Source: Lytechinus variegatus
Lineage: Eukaryota > Echinodermata > Echinoidea > Temnopleuroida > Toxopneustidae
Assembly (NCBI RefSeq): GCF_018143015.1
Contig: NC_054751.1
Coordinates: 29,341,783 to 29,405,782 of the forward strand
Direction of reading: 5' to 3'
Length of the DNA: 64,000 nt
The notes under the pieces are model-generated. The model saw nothing but the letters and a program-made list of their open reading frames with translations. It did no database searches and was not told the DNA's origin. Positions 1-35,319 of this stretch are shown here, piece after piece (position 1 is the stretch's first letter; the number at the start of each line of letters is the position of its first letter). The position numbers and the translations under genes were made by a program.

Positions 1-1555
1 GGGTCTTTGGCATCCATTTTGAAAATCAAAATACAACATTCATCACATACATGGCATATCAATAATGTATTTCGTTAACAATTATGCTATTAGTCAGTAT
101 TCCACTCGTTTAATCTTCATAATATCAAGCATTTTAGTGATCACTCTTGTGATTTTTTTTGGCCCCCATTGCCATTGTACGCAACACTGTTTGGGCCTGT
201 GCCGGTTACTTTAGGTATCAAAATACAGCAATGTTCCCTATTATGACATAATAAATTATATATCTCGTTAGTAATGATGATTTGCATACTTTACTTCGTT
301 CACACATCGCGATTTTTTTGCAGTTTAGTGCTCATATTTGTGAAAATAAGTTTTCCCTATTCATATTGTACATAATAGAGTATACAATGGCCTATGGCGG
401 CCATTTTGAATATCAGGAAAATAAATATTATGTCAAAAGTTATTTTTTCAGAGAGTATTTCACTCCTGCCACACAATTTTATGCATTTCATAGCCAATGT
501 GCGGACAATTTTATGATTTTCATGGGTAATTTGCATATTTTGGAGGCCATATTGGATTTTGCCAATTTGCGAAAAATGCTCCATATGATGACGAAAACCT
601 CCATTTGAGAACACTATACCCCTGTTTCCCTCTTCATCATTTCTCTTCTCCAAGTACGACAAACCCTCACTGGCCCAAGCAAGTAATTTAAGTATCAAAA
701 CACCTCGGTCAGAAGAGAACACAACAGCCCGGCATATACAGTCACAGCAAGTAACCACACACGATGGATGGCAATGTGTGTAGTTCTGGTGGCATCCCTG
801 CAAACCATGTCGTAATTTTTATTCCCTTACTTTCCTTATTTCTAGGTCGATTTTCTTCGTTCAAAATTGAAAATGGACTGACATTGGATTTCTGAATACA
901 ATATGCCTTTGAAAACGTGATTAAGTATCGAATAATTTCATTCCGAAGGTCCTACGACAGGCAGAGAAGTCTTACGTAATAGCACAGCTGTTGTTTATCA
1001 TTTCGTCCTTGGCTCAACGCTCATATACTGGCTTGTGGAGGTGAAATTGAGACAGCAGTTATTACCTGGCCAAGCAAGGTTGATCAGCGCTTGGAAATGA
1101 TTTTTTAAATTTCCAAACGTATAAGGGGGTATAAAACCGCAGTTTGCGATCTGAACTGCGGTCTTTCTCCAAACGTGGGTTTGACGTAAAGCGGTTACGC
1201 GAGTGGCATCATTTAGATTTGTCATCAGCACCTTCGAATTGACAAGAAACCATTAAAAAAATATATATATATGAAAAACAAGGTTATGTCTCTTCTATCC
1301 TGGACTATTTTGCTCTTGCGTTTTAGTCATTCATGCGATTTTACTCCGATAATTGCATTTCGAAAAGCTTCAGAATGTCCGTTTTTAAAGCTATTTTAAG
1401 ATTTTGCTGTTTTAACACTTCTTAAAATACGGAAAATGTTGGAAACTTTAAGCTTTCAATACTGACATATGACTAATTTACCAACATGAAATTACAATGA
1501 CTTATTTCCCATTTGCAGAAATGATATAAATTTAACATTTGTCTTTCTGCCATAG
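1..1555. other. No gene recognised; upstream or intronic sequence of the receptor gene
   Basis: No exon of SRCR, WSC or signal-peptide type was found here on the plus strand. Open frames on either strand are short and have no recognisable composition. Because exon 1556-1774 starts in phase 1 in the middle of a gene, this stretch is most simply an intron. Confidence 0.5.
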
Positions 1556-23910
<22,355 letters not shown>

Positions 23911-23976
23911 AATCACATGTGTTAATAACGTGAAGCCGAAAAGTTGGATGGGTACATTCCTAATATTCGACTAAAC

Positions 23977-24164
23977 CACTAGCGTACCCCCCCCCCCTGA
24001 CGAGTCACATTCGATCCCTGACGAGCCACATCTTTTTTTTTTGCTTGTCAAATTTTTTTCTGGTGCGAAATGTCCTTTTTACGCGGTTGAAGACTTTTTT
24101 GCTTGTCAATTTTTTTGCGGATGAATTTGCCCCCCCCCTTTGGAAAATCCTAGGTACGCTACTG
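23977..24164. mobile_element. hAT-type MITE with CA..AGCGTACC termini, copy 1
   Basis: It begins CACTAGCGTACC and ends GGTACGCTACTG, and shares GGTGCGAAATGTCCTTT and GGAAAATCCTAGGTACGC with the copy at 52440-52654, whose 8-bp target duplication indicates hAT-type insertion. No clear target duplication here. Confidence 0.7.
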
Positions 24165-24624
24165 AATTTATTAATCGTATCGTCGTTAAATTGTTTTATT
24201 TTTGTAAGATATTTGCTTTTACGTGTTATAGTAAACCGGTCAAACATAAAAAACAGCTGTACGTAAGGATTCGACGGCAAAACTTGTTAATGGTTTGCAG
24301 CCACGCTTTAAGTCTTGCCCAAATACTGAGGAATAATGAACTTGCGGGTGCCACGAGCACTTTTAGTGAAAGTGTCATTTTTAGCGTAAAATCTGAAAGA
24401 ATGTGACAAATCGTGCATTTTAATATTTTGAAGGAATATGTGAAAGTTCAAAATAAACATGCATTTCAAATTTGAATATTTCACACACATACATGGTACA
24501 GTGAAACATAAATGACCGCAATTTACTCGAAATAATGACAATTAAAATTTTTTTGAAAACTATTAATCGTGGAAAATTATTGTTCCGAATCTCAAAGTTG
24601 CTCATATTAACGTGTGAGTCGAAT

Positions 24625-24895
24625 AAATGATAATAATAATAGGTATTTATATAGCGCCATCTATCTAGAAATGTTCTATTCCGAGGCGCATTGTTTATTA
24701 TCATTACTCCGGCTTTAGCTTTTGCTGCCTTTCAGCGCTCAGTGCATTCAAGGAATTAATCATGCCGTGTACTCATTCACCTCACCTGGGTTGAGTGCAA
24801 CACAATGTGGACAAATTTCTTGCTGAAGGAAATTACGCCATGGCTGGGATTCCGAACCCACGACACTCTGTTTTCAAGTCAGAAGACCCCCACAC
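24625..24895 (-). mobile_element. tRNA-derived SINE, minus strand
   Basis: Read on the minus strand it has a box B-like GTGGGTTCGGAATCC, then GGTGAATGAGTACAC, CACTGAGCGC and a tail of TATATAGCGC followed by (TTA)n. This is the same order of blocks as the better-preserved SINE at 62385-62660. Confidence 0.7.
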
Positions 24896-27219
24896 ATATC
24901 GACATAATAAGCTTATTAAGTCGACATGGCGAAATTAAGTATCTCGCCATGTCGACATATAACTTTTTGAAATATTGCCCTCGTCTAAAGACTCGGGAAA
25001 ATATGATTCTTTCGGCGGGCAATACATTAGATGTCCCCTTCAAGGCCAGTCAATATGTATAAATATTTATACATAAATCAGTGCGATACTCGTTATGTTT
25101 GAGGATTCTGTTTGCTTTTGTAGACTTTGATCTTCTTGCTATTTCCGAGAATTAAATTCCGAGAACGCGAATCTACTTGTGGCAATATTTATAAACAGGC
25201 CTAAAATTTCATTTGCGGTTGCCATGGTCACATTAACGTTATAAGAATATCTTTATCATAAAAATATGCCATTTTGGAGCCTCCATTGGTGCAAACAGCA
25301 CTTGTACTATGCACTTAAATCATTTGTATGGTTTTTGAAACCTCTTGGAGACGAAATAGTAGACTTTCCTCTTTCAGCTACATATAAAGACGTGCTAGTT
25401 TATCAAAACCCTCTTTTTTTGAAAAAGAATGGTAAATGTCTACACCACGATGACTTGAAACAGGAAGGAAAACAGTAGAAGAATTAAAATGAAGTTTTTA
25501 AACTTGCGTTAATGAACTGTGAAAGAAGGCTAAAAACAAATTAGTTATAACAACTCTTTTAAACTACATCACAGTGTATGCAAAAATGACAAAAAAAGTT
25601 ATGTTCACATTAGAAAAAAAATGATTTACATAACAAGTATACTATAAATGCTGAATGTGGGGCAATGGCAATAACAACTTATGTTCTTTTCCCCCAAAAA
25701 ATATGTTGTCAATTTTGCAAAAGAAAATGGCAAACAACTTAGCCAAACTTCTAAAATTTAAAAACTTGAATATCAATCATGTAAACCTTTACAGTAATAT
25801 TAATAATTTTCAAAAATATAAACATGATCAGCAAGCTTGATTTATACAGTGAATGATCCATTAAAAATATTTGATTAAAACAAATTATTTGGAATGATTG
25901 AGAAATCACAATATAACAAATAATGAATATGATTGTTTTTTAACACACACTCACGCATACACCCTGCCCAACTGATCATGGATGCACCTACACATGCACC
26001 CTCTACATAATAAACATGACAACATGAACACAATCTGTATTGATTCATTTTGAAACAAAACAAAGACCCCCAAAATGAAGTACAAATATTTGCTTCTCTC
26101 TTTTTTTTGGGGGGGAGGGGGAATATGTCAGAACAAGTTAATGTTACCCATTATGATATATGTTAGACATTTGATATAATTTTGACAAACAGTTTTTTTT
26201 CAATTAAATATTGGATTTTGATAACGGAATATCTAAACAACAGACTCTTAGCTGTAAACATCATCAAAATGTTAACTTTTGCATAAAACAGATAGCCACA
26301 CAATTTGCATACAACTGTATGGTTTAAATGTTGCTCTTTGGTCAATCACAATTAATTAATTTGGAGTATAAGCACAGCTCATTTTCACAACTGGGTCAAA
26401 TTGGCAAACGAAAAAGGGAAAAACTAAATGTTACTTATTTAGAAAATGGTCTTTAACATTTTGAAACGATTTGGACAAACATGATTTAACTAACAAAGTT
26501 CCACTTCAATAATCAAAATACAACAATAATAGACTTCAAACTACAAACATGATCAGAAAGGTTGAATTTAAACCTTAAAACAAAAAGGATTTATATAAAA
26601 TTTGCATACCACTGTATTCTAAATATTACAACGTGGCTTTGACAGCGACATTCAATAACAACTTTTTCAAACATTTCATTTTGTTTTGCTTTGTTTGCTT
26701 TTGTTTTTTTGTTTAACCCTATCTTATATGGGCTAATTCGCAAGATTAAATTCAGGGGGTGGGGATTTTTTTTTAAGTATTACCACGTAAAATAAATTAA
26801 CTTCAGCTATTTATATTTAGAATATAGTTTTTTTTTCAAATTTAGTAAATATATATATAGCAGTTTGGGCATTGATGCAGAATAAGGATATGTGCAGGCC
26901 AAATAATTGTGGTCTCTATAAAGTTTCAGGAGACTTGAGAGTAAAACATCAGTGAGCAGCCCAATAAATTAATTTTGCACCCCATAATGGTAAAGAAATC
27001 CACCAAGGGAGGAGGGAAATTATGCCCCCCCCCCCTATATACCTGGTAAGGTAGGGTCAAAACAATAAAAACTTCCCATAGAAAAGCAATTTAGAAAAGC
27101 AATTTTAAATACACGCCTAATAACTTGTGTTGTCCTTTTTAGATCCTAATGGATTTGCAGTTTCAAATTAATCAGTGTAGAGTAACAATTGAATTGTAAT
27201 TTCCCCATCATTTGTCTGT
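24896..27219. other. A+T-rich stretch with no recognised gene
   Basis: No coding region, RNA gene or clear mobile element is recognised. Open frames are short and of low complexity. A run of G near 26110 and repeated oligo-A and oligo-T tracts are the only notable structure. Confidence 0.4.
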
Positions 27220-27672
27220 CTAGGTTTGCTTGTAATACAATCCATCTTGGTAGGTTTCCAGAATAATTTTGTCACTGACTTTCTGTTTATATTGAAGTAT
27301 ACTGAAAATACATCCAGGTCTTTCAAGAAAAGTTTTCAAATTTTCCTTTATAAGAATATACTGAAATATTTCAGCTACTCTGTCTTGGTGTGTCCTTCCT
27401 GACCCCCTGTCAATTGCTTGCTTATGAATGTAACCTAATGTAATATCCCCTGGTTCTACAAGAGCTCCCTTCTCCTTTGCATGTTGTTTTTGTTGGTATT
27501 CAGTTGCGAGGTTTGAAAATGGCTCTTTGACTGATTGCAAAGTTGATTGAATGTTTTCAATGCTTTCTTTGGAAGGACATACACTGTCATTGGCATCTTT
27601 CATAATAGGGGCTACAACTTCTTCAACAGCTAAACATATTTTTGGCATGTGCAGCAACTTCTCATCTTCCAT
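27220..27672 (-). CDS. Unassigned open frame of 150 residues
   Basis: The frame runs from a Met at 27672 to a stop at 27220 and has a balanced protein-like composition, with segments such as VEEVVAPIMKDAND, IQSTLQSVKEPFSNLATEY and AIDRGSGRTHQDRVAEIFQY. I do not recognise a family. It lies directly downstream of the SAM-like exon on the same strand but in a different frame, so the two may be parts of one gene with a frameshift or a missed intron, or a decayed copy. Its start is uncertain because the frame is open upstream of the Met. Confidence 0.45.
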   Translation of the reverse strand: MEDEKLLHMPKICLAVEEVVAPIMKDANDSVCPSKESIENIQSTLQSVKEPFSNLATEYQQKQHAKEKGALVEPGDITLGYIHKQAIDRGSGRTHQDRVAEIFQYILIKENLKTFLERPGCIFSILQYKQKVSDKIILETYQDGLYYKQT

Positions 27673-27679
27673 AATTAAC

Positions 27680-27804
27680 CTGGCTTTTATGATGCAGGAA
27701 ATGTTTCACAAATTTCAGTCGTCCCAGCTTTCCGATAATCATTTCCAGCATGGCACAGTCATTGATATCAATCAGCATAATTGATTCCTTATCAAATTCT
27801 TGAT
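27680..27804 (-). CDS. Candidate exon with SAM-like sequence
   Basis: On the minus strand a strong acceptor (a pyrimidine tract ending TTCACAG at 27805) precedes an open segment encoding FDKESIMLIDINDCAMLEM and then IIGKLGRLKFVKHFL. The pattern of a hydrophobic block, an acidic block and then LGRLKFVKHF resembles the C-terminal half of a SAM domain. The proposed donor CAG/GTTAAT at 27679 is weak; without it the frame stops a few codons later. Many SAM-domain genes are known in sea urchins. The family call is tentative. Confidence 0.45.
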
Positions 27805-30800
27805 CTGTGAATAAAGAAGACAAAGAGATAGAGAAAGAAAAAATTTATTTCAAATATGAATAATTCTATTTAAACTTTAGATGGATTTTGGGGTTTTACA
27901 TTTTTTTAATAAACATGGGTATGGCTTAGAAATGATAGACATTGCGATTCTCGACAGAAAAAAGTAACGGAACGTCACTGCAATGCCTCTTCTTGTTGAC
28001 ATATTGTGTAACAAATCAAGGAGGGTTGATTAATCCTCCCTCCAGCTTTTTAAGGGTTAATTTGACAAGGTAAGCTATTTTTTTGGTCAATTTTAGGGGC
28101 TGGGCATTGATATTTCTATTGAAGTCTTGACAGCATCCCTCTCTCTCTCTCTTAGCCCCCTCTTAACATTTGCTTTGACCATTTTATACTGCAAAATTTA
28201 CACTGCCAGTGCTGCAATTACTTCTTCGAGGGGGGGGGGCATAGGCAGGGCAAGGTTCAAGTTTAGGGGTAGTGCATGGCCAGCTTGGTGAAAGGTAAAA
28301 AAAAGAATTTTTTTTCTAAAATATGAAAGTTGTTGGGGATGGGGGAAAAGCTTTTGATTGGGGGGGGGAGGGGTGGGAGGATAGTGCCCCCAAAGCAAAT
28401 ATTGCAATCATTTTTGCATCCCTTTTCTTAGTTTTTACCTTAGTGTTTCATGATTTACACATCCTTGACACTGCCAAACTGTGTTTTCAATTTGATATTG
28501 ATGTTTTCCAAAAAATAGCACCAAAATTTTCCCATAGATTTTGTACAGGTGGCACTGCTTCCTGTAGCACCACTTCAAGCAACACCGCTGGTGTCCAGAC
28601 TTCAATTACAAATAACTCAAATATTTTACAATCAACAAAAATGAAAATTTCACGATTATGAAGTACCTCCTGGAGATAATGAGAAAAAATACACAACTTT
28701 ACCAAAATATGTAACAGCGCCACCTTCTTTGGTGGGGTGACCCCATGACACATCACAAAAAATACCAAGTTTTTCAACATCAAAATTTAATGCCAAAATA
28801 ATAAAATGGAATGTACTTCAGCTGCCCACGCTCCTGCAATGGGATGGGAATTTGACTCAGTTTTGAAAATCATGCACGCAAGTTGCATAAGAGGGCCTAA
28901 CAAAGTGATATAAGTTGACCCCCCCACCCACCCTCGCTGTCAACTTTGAGTAAAGAAAGGTTAGCCCTTCCAAAGCCTGATTCCAAAATTGTAATCCATC
29001 AAAATGATGCAGTAATAAATTGGGGAGAAAATGGCCTGGCATTTGAATAGAAGTTGACTTTAAAAGCGGCCTAGATGGGCTAAACAAAGTAGTAGGTCCA
29101 GATCTACCTTAGACTCCTAACTTTACTAGACTAAGTCCCACTCAGGGGACCTACCAGCACATGCAAATCTTGTGCACACAAATCCCAAATCCACTGGGTT
29201 TTCAACAATTCCGTGAGGACATAACTGGATTTGAAATGAGCTAAACCCCCAGGCCTAGCACACATCACTCATACCGTACAATCAATGCACAAATTATGGC
29301 ACACATGTGCCAGGTAATAACCTTGCATTATAAAACAGAAGTCACAACTCCCAACCCTAGGCCTATCATCTCTTCCCTTTTTAATGAGGCTGGACCTAGA
29401 CCTGCGTCGTTAGCGCCTAAAATCTGAGCAATATCTTGTCTGCTATAGCCCTTTTATCTGGTTGCGTAAATACAAATTATTTAGTGCAGCAGACTTCAAA
29501 CGCCAATAATCGGAGGGCTTCGCACAGACGCCAGGGGCCGCCGCCGGCCTTCGCGACGGGGGCTTCCGAACTGAAACGCAACATCAATCACCTTCCAGTT
29601 CAGTATTTACAATCATCTGTGAGATGTTCTCTGGATCTTTATGATGAATTAATAAAATTAATATTATCTAAATAATAAAAATATTTATGTTTTTACCTTT
29701 AAATGAAGTGATTACATCTTGGGGCATCCCCCAAGACATCAGCAACGACTCCATGATGGCTTCTCTCACACATCACCAGTTCACCACGTGCGTGTATTAT
29801 AGGTGTAAACCTCAAACTTGTAAACTGCGTGTGTTGATGATTATCCAAAATGGGGTAACATTTCAATTTTTTACCAAGAGCCGATAAATGGGGTAACATT
29901 TCATTTTTTTAAACCAAGATCCGGGTTTCATTTTACCCCTGTGCAGGTGTAAACTGTTACTCGCAACCTGTGTACCCCTGTTTCATGCTTCTACACATAT
30001 GTGTACTTTTCTACACATATTTTTTCCACAGCAACTGTTTAACCACAAGTTTTTTTTACCACCCATTTCGAAGAGTGTGGACTTGGTAGACCGGGAGCAA
30101 AATCTAATAGGGGTTCTATCTAAGGAGTTCGATCGTCCAACCAACACCCCACAATAGGTTTGACACGATATATAATTGGTATGTACCCTCTATATCACTG
30201 TCCCACTGCTAGGTAGGAGGTACTCTCAATTTTTTGTTTGTTTTGTTTTCCATTCATTTCATTACGTACGTTGCCTCCTATATTTTTTTAAAATTTACCT
30301 TGGGTGTAGAACCAATGCCCCCCGTATGGCATTGATTGAATGTAAAGCTCAATGTAGGAAGGGGCCATACAGGGTGGGGGGGGGGGGGGGTTATAGAGCC
30401 CTTTGAAGGTTACAGATGAAGAGCCCCTACTGCGTGGGGTCTGGGGCGGAGCCCCTGGTAGCTTTGGAGATTTAGCGAAAGTAAACATTTAGAGAATTTT
30501 TTAACGTACATGTAACTCTTGCCAGCGTAAAACTTTGCTAAGGTGGGTACCTATAACGTATAACAGGAGGATATTTCAAGCCTTTGGCTAAATATTACAG
30601 ACGGGACTACAGACCTGATTGCAATCGTTATTGCATAAAATTTAGCAAGATTAATAACGCAACGTTGTATGCAGTCCATCGTTCTTCTCGTTCTTTATTT
30701 TTAATCTTCGGCAGTCCGGATGTGTTATTAAGTGGTTCTTTGTTTTTTCTTATCCCCTTTCTTTGTTTAATTGAGATTTTGGCTCATTCCATTCTAATAT

Positions 30801-31589
30801 CATTTTCCGCTTTTGTTTGCAATTTTCGTCATCTTTTAATTTGTTTCCCTTTCTTGCTAATCATGCCACTGTATCAGTAGGTCTATTTCGGAATGATTTT
30901 GTTCTTTCCCTCATGTTCTTTTGTTTCTTTCCCGCTTTTCTCCCGTTTTCCATTTTCTTTTCACTTTCTCCTTTCCCCCTGATTTTCCTCCAATAATCCT
31001 CTTTTCCCCTCCCCTTCTAATGTTTCCGTTTTTTTTTCAGTTGATGGTAAGATGGTAAGGGCACAATTTGCTGTGAGGGTTTGTCAAGTCGTTTCGAGGT
31101 ATTCCTGCAATCCCATGATACCACAATGAATGTATTCGACGTATATCTCTGTCTATAAATTTTATTCCTAAATGAGTACATCTGACCCCCCTTCTCTTAT
31201 CTAATGGATGATAAGGGCTTCTTAGATAGATACTTTTCAAAATAAAAAGAAACTAGGAATCGACTAAAACTGAGACTTCTAAGATTCTAACTGCCTTTAG
31301 TGTATTTTATTTCCACTTTTTTTTACCTTTTGGCTTTTCCTTGACCTTGTCTTGACCCTTTATATTTTCTGGATAAGGAATTCTGAAGATGAACGTATGA
31401 AAGACGAAAATAAAAATATACACATGCAAAAGAAAACACGAAAATGAGCTTTCTTAACACTAAGTGTTAAGAAAAGTTATGGATATAGTTCATGAAATGT
31501 GGACAATTTAAGGGGTAGTCAACACGGTCAAGTATCACTGATCACCTTGCACAAGTCTTAGGTCATATAACCAAGTTGCAATGTCATTT
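27805..31589. other. No recognised gene; C- and G-runs and a CpG-rich patch at 29510-29580
   Basis: Low-complexity runs of G or C occur near 28230, 28360 and 30380. A short CpG-rich stretch near 29510-29580 (GGGGCCGCCGCCGGCC) stands out from the A+T-rich surroundings and could be a promoter or first exon, but no splice signal or frame supports it. Confidence 0.35.
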
Positions 31590-31810
31590 TCAGTTTCAGT
31601 TTGGTTTATTTTCATTTCAACTCAAGTCAATTTAACAATAAAAGAAATCACTACAAAGATATAAATGAATATACAAGTATATAGAGTATGACAATCTGAC
31701 ATAGATAAATAAATATTTACAATAGACACTGAAAAATATAACCATATCAATGATATTTACAATGAACTAGATAATCATAACAATAACTGTAGACTAATCA
31801 TGATAAAGCA
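31590..31810 (-). mobile_element. Probable LINE 3' tail
   Basis: A+T-rich sequence starting TTTGGTTTATTTTCATTTCA on the plus strand resembles the insertion at 13745-13985. Read on the minus strand it would end in an A+T-rich tail. No coding part is present. Confidence 0.3.
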
Positions 31811-33885
31811 TTTTGCATATAATTTCTTTTATTAATCTTTATTATTTAAATAAATGTTGAGGAAATGTATAACTGCATGAAATTGAGTTAATACGTTGTT
31901 TTTTGTGTTTTTGTGTTTTTTTTTCATAAAAAGCACCCCCTAGAAAAAAGCTGGTGACGGCCCTGGTATTTGTCGTCTTTCACACCCTATTTTCAATACG
32001 AGTGGATTCTTTATCTCAAGTATATAAGTCTGAACTATAATGCAAAATTTTGTAAAATTTAGACTAATTTTTACTGAATAATAGAGGTTTAAAATAGCAA
32101 AATTATTTTTTTTGCGTACTTCTCGAGATCTTTTAAATGAGTAAACTACAAGGCTTCATAGCAAACAATCGAGCACATGAACCCATGTTAATTTTGCAAA
32201 TTTGGAATATTGAGGTACTAAGTAACTCTGCAAAATTGGGTGACAATGACATGAATTTCATTTTAAAGGGATGATCCAGGCTGGAGATATTTATATCTCA
32301 ATAAATTGAGTAAAATTCACAAAGCAAAATGCTGAAAATTTGATCACAATTAGATAGAAAACAACAAAGTTATCAAATTTTAAAAGTTTGCATCATTTAA
32401 GTTTTTAGTTTGGTTTAGTTTAGTTTAGTTAAGTTTATTTTAGTTAAATTCAGTTTAATTACTTATGTGTTGTGCTAATTTTTGTAGTTCTATCTGTATG
32501 GTTTTGTACATTGTAAGTGTCAGAGTGCCCCTGAAATATTCTTATTACTTTTCCCTCTGCCTTGAATTCTTGTTATCCATCTGAAAGGAGCTGCACTTGG
32601 TCTTACTAATTGAAATGCAAATCAACTCCACCATTTACTGTAGGTTGAGTGCACAGTTTGTATAGTCAGTGGGGTGTGGAGCTATGTTGGGTGAGTTGCA
32701 GAGGTCTACACAGAAAGCTGGGACCATTTTTTATTTTTAAAGAGGGAACACTCAGACCCTCACTGAGAAAGATTTCTTCTAGTTTTATTTTACCAGCTTC
32801 AAGCTATTTACTGGCAGTTGGTTATTATTTCTACATTCCAGAAATCAAGTATAAGCCTGTGATATTTCTATATTTGTTTTGAGGCAATTAATCTGATCTG
32901 AAAGGTGACATTTTGAAATGGATGAGAGAATGTTGGTTTTGCGGTAACATCAAATTAATAGTCCATTCATTGGTATTTATGAACGTTTTCTGATCATTGA
33001 TCCCAAAGGATATTAAGATGTGACAGATTACCACTAATGATAAATTTGTGTATGTTTTTGGCATAATTGAATGTGATCTACAACTTTTAATAGAAACTCA
33101 AGTTGTATAGCAGGTTTTGTCATGAAGAAGTTTACTATAATTTTCAGGTGGCTCCTATTTCATGTAAAGACTGATCCACTTCCGGTTCCATGTCATTCAT
33201 TCTGAAGGGGGCGCTACATTCACGCTATTTACTCTGAGTGAACTACTACGTGATCGTGATCTACTTTGTGACCCCAATCTGAGTGAGGGGGAGGTGATAC
33301 GAGCGTTCCATTCTGGGTAACATGGATTCGTAGACAGTCCATCGATGACGATTAAGTGATCAACCATAACAACGATCAACGTTTGTTCGATGTCAGTAAG
33401 TCTTTTCGACTGATAAGCGGATTCGTTTCCAAGGAACATCTATATGCGCTACATTTTTTGTTTACTCACTACTGAACTTAACTCGACGAGCATTGCTCTG
33501 ATTCCGAAATCGCATATGCCAAAGACAATGATTGAACTGGACTAAAACAAGCTATTTCCACCTGAAATAATTGTATATGAGCTCAAAGGACATACCGGTC
33601 CGGTTTTGATAGTAATGATCCTTTTCCAAATTTAATAACATATCAAAGTGTAATCTGTCACGTATACTCTAGGAGTTTTAGTCTTTGTATTTCATATTCA
33701 TTTCACCTGTGGTTATGAATGATGTACTTCGACTAGAGTTAAAGGAATTTACAAAGAAGAGGAGTGAATGAATGTAAACCTTGTAAAGGTGATCATTTGA
33801 ATATTCTGTTAATAAAGCTAAACCTAAATTTAAAGTAGTCGTTCTGTTTTTAATTATTCTGTGTACAAGCTTCTACCTGACATTT

Positions 33886-33903
33886 TGGTGCCGAGACCCG
33901 GGA
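33886..33903 (+). promoter_or_regulatory. Primer-binding site of the LTR retroelement fossil
   Basis: TGGTGCCGAGACCCGGGA begins three bases after the LTR-like end ACA. Sequences of this form, complementary to the 3' end of a host tRNA, prime reverse transcription in LTR elements. Confidence 0.75.
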
Positions 33904-34053
33904 CATCGGTCATTTTATTTTTTGTCAGGACAGCTTGATATAATAACCAATATCAAATTAACTTAGTATTACAGTTATATTTGTTACATTGTTTAATTTG
34001 GTGGTTGATTTGCAGTTCAAATCCTTTTAGTTGCAGGTCAGATTTTTTTTATT

Positions 34054-35082
34054 ATGGATACTTGGGCCAAGCTAGGAAAAGAAGCAGGGTTAGAAGGTAT
34101 TGATTTGATCAACTTTGTAAAAGAACGAGAGGCATCTGCCCGCGAAGAAAGGGTACAGATGCTGGAATTGAAAAGGAATGAGATTAAGATACTTGAATTG
34201 AAACAACAGTTAGAAGAAACAAAAACAAATGCAGAGTTTGCAGAAAATTTCATTGCACAAAATGCTCCTAAATTGTCTCCTTTCAATGAAGATGGAGATG
34301 ATTTCGATAGCTATTTAGTTAGGTTTGAAAAGTATGCCACTTTGCAAGGATGGCCCACTTCTTCATGGGCAATGAATCTTAGTGCACTTCTTACAGGTAA
34401 GTCACTTCAAGTGTATGCCAGGTTGAACTCTGATGAAGCTCAAAGCTACCCCAAGGTAAGAGAAGCTTTATGCAAAAGATTCAACCTTACGGAGGAAGGA
34501 TTTAGATGCAAATTTCGAAATGCACGTCCGGAAAAGGACGAGAATCCTTCACAATTCATGGAAAGATTATCATGTTTGCTTGACCGCTGGTTAACATTAG
34601 CCAATGTTGAAACCTCTCTTGATCTGATGAAAACTCTCATTATACGTGAACAATATCTTAGCAAATGTTCTCCAGATTTACTTGTCTTTCTGAAGGAGCG
34701 GGGCTTGACTAACTTAAAAGATCTTGGACAAGGCGCGCCAGACGTCTTTCTTTCAAGTCTACCAAGGAGAGAAGAAGCCTGGATCAGCTTCCCAGGGGCG
34801 ACCTGCAATGTGTGCACCAGGTAAAGTACAAGGGCAACAACCACGGTCCTCACCAGTACCTCCGAACCGACGACTTCCTAGGACCTGCTACATTTGCAAG
34901 AAGGTTGGACACTTTGCAAATGAGTGTCGATTTCGGAGCTCAGCCCTCCGTGCTTCCTGTCTGCAAGAAGTAGAGTCCTTAGAACCCAAAGGTGAGGTAC
35001 ATGATGATGAGCTAGGTGAAATGATTACAGATAATATTGATAATTTTGACACAGATAATCCGGACCAAGACCCTGCAACATT
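34054..35082 (+). other. Gag region of the LTR fossil, SCAN-like with CCHC knuckle
   Basis: The region encodes a coiled-coil-like acidic and basic N-terminal part, then a capsid-like segment with FEKYATLQGW, REALCKRFNL and a part with the look of the SCAN fold, which is known to derive from gag of Ty3-type elements. A zinc knuckle CYICKKVGHFANEC (C-x2-C-x4-H-x4-C) follows. It is a fossil of an element and no host role is claimed. Confidence 0.7.
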
Positions 35083-35319
35083 TTGTGGTGGGCTGATGAT
35101 GTCAAGTATAACATAAGAAAAAGTAAAGTGGGATGTGACATCATCAGCCCACCCTATGGATATTCATGATAATGTGCATATAGCTGCTTTGGCAAAATTT
35201 AATTTTAAGATTCAACTACACTATTTTTATTCGATTTTGATGCAATACTCAGCATTTTGCTGTGTGAATTTTACTTCAAATATATTCAGCCCGGACCATA
35301 TATCCGACCTTTAACTGAA

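Larger units (their letters stand above)
33100..35082 (+). mobile_element. LTR retroelement fossil (Ty3-like), 5' part only
   Basis: The parts seen are a probable 5' LTR (roughly 33.1 kb to 33882, ending ACA), a tRNA primer-binding site and a gag region. No protease, reverse transcriptase, integrase or 3' LTR is seen before the MITE right half at about 35083. It is a broken, partial copy. Confidence 0.65.
32267..35310. mobile_element. TTAA-flanked MITE split by a retroelement fossil
   Basis: The left part (32267 to about 32404, starting AGGGATGATCCAGGCTGGAG) and the right part (about 35083-35310) are inverted relatives sharing GTAAAATTCACA and GCAAAATGCTGA. TTAA lies at both outer ends (32263-32266 and 35311-35314). 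The right part contains an internal inverted pair GGGCTGATGATGTCA and TGACATCATCAGCCC. The sequence between the halves is mostly the LTR-retroelement fossil below. Confidence 0.65.

Noticed and set aside
357-803. Minus-strand frame of 148 residues
   Set aside because: No recognisable domain and no splice support; composition looks like chance translation of A+T-rich sequence.
27551-27784. Plus-strand frame of 77 residues
   Set aside because: It is antisense to the SAM-like exon and the 150-residue minus-strand frame, which have better support.
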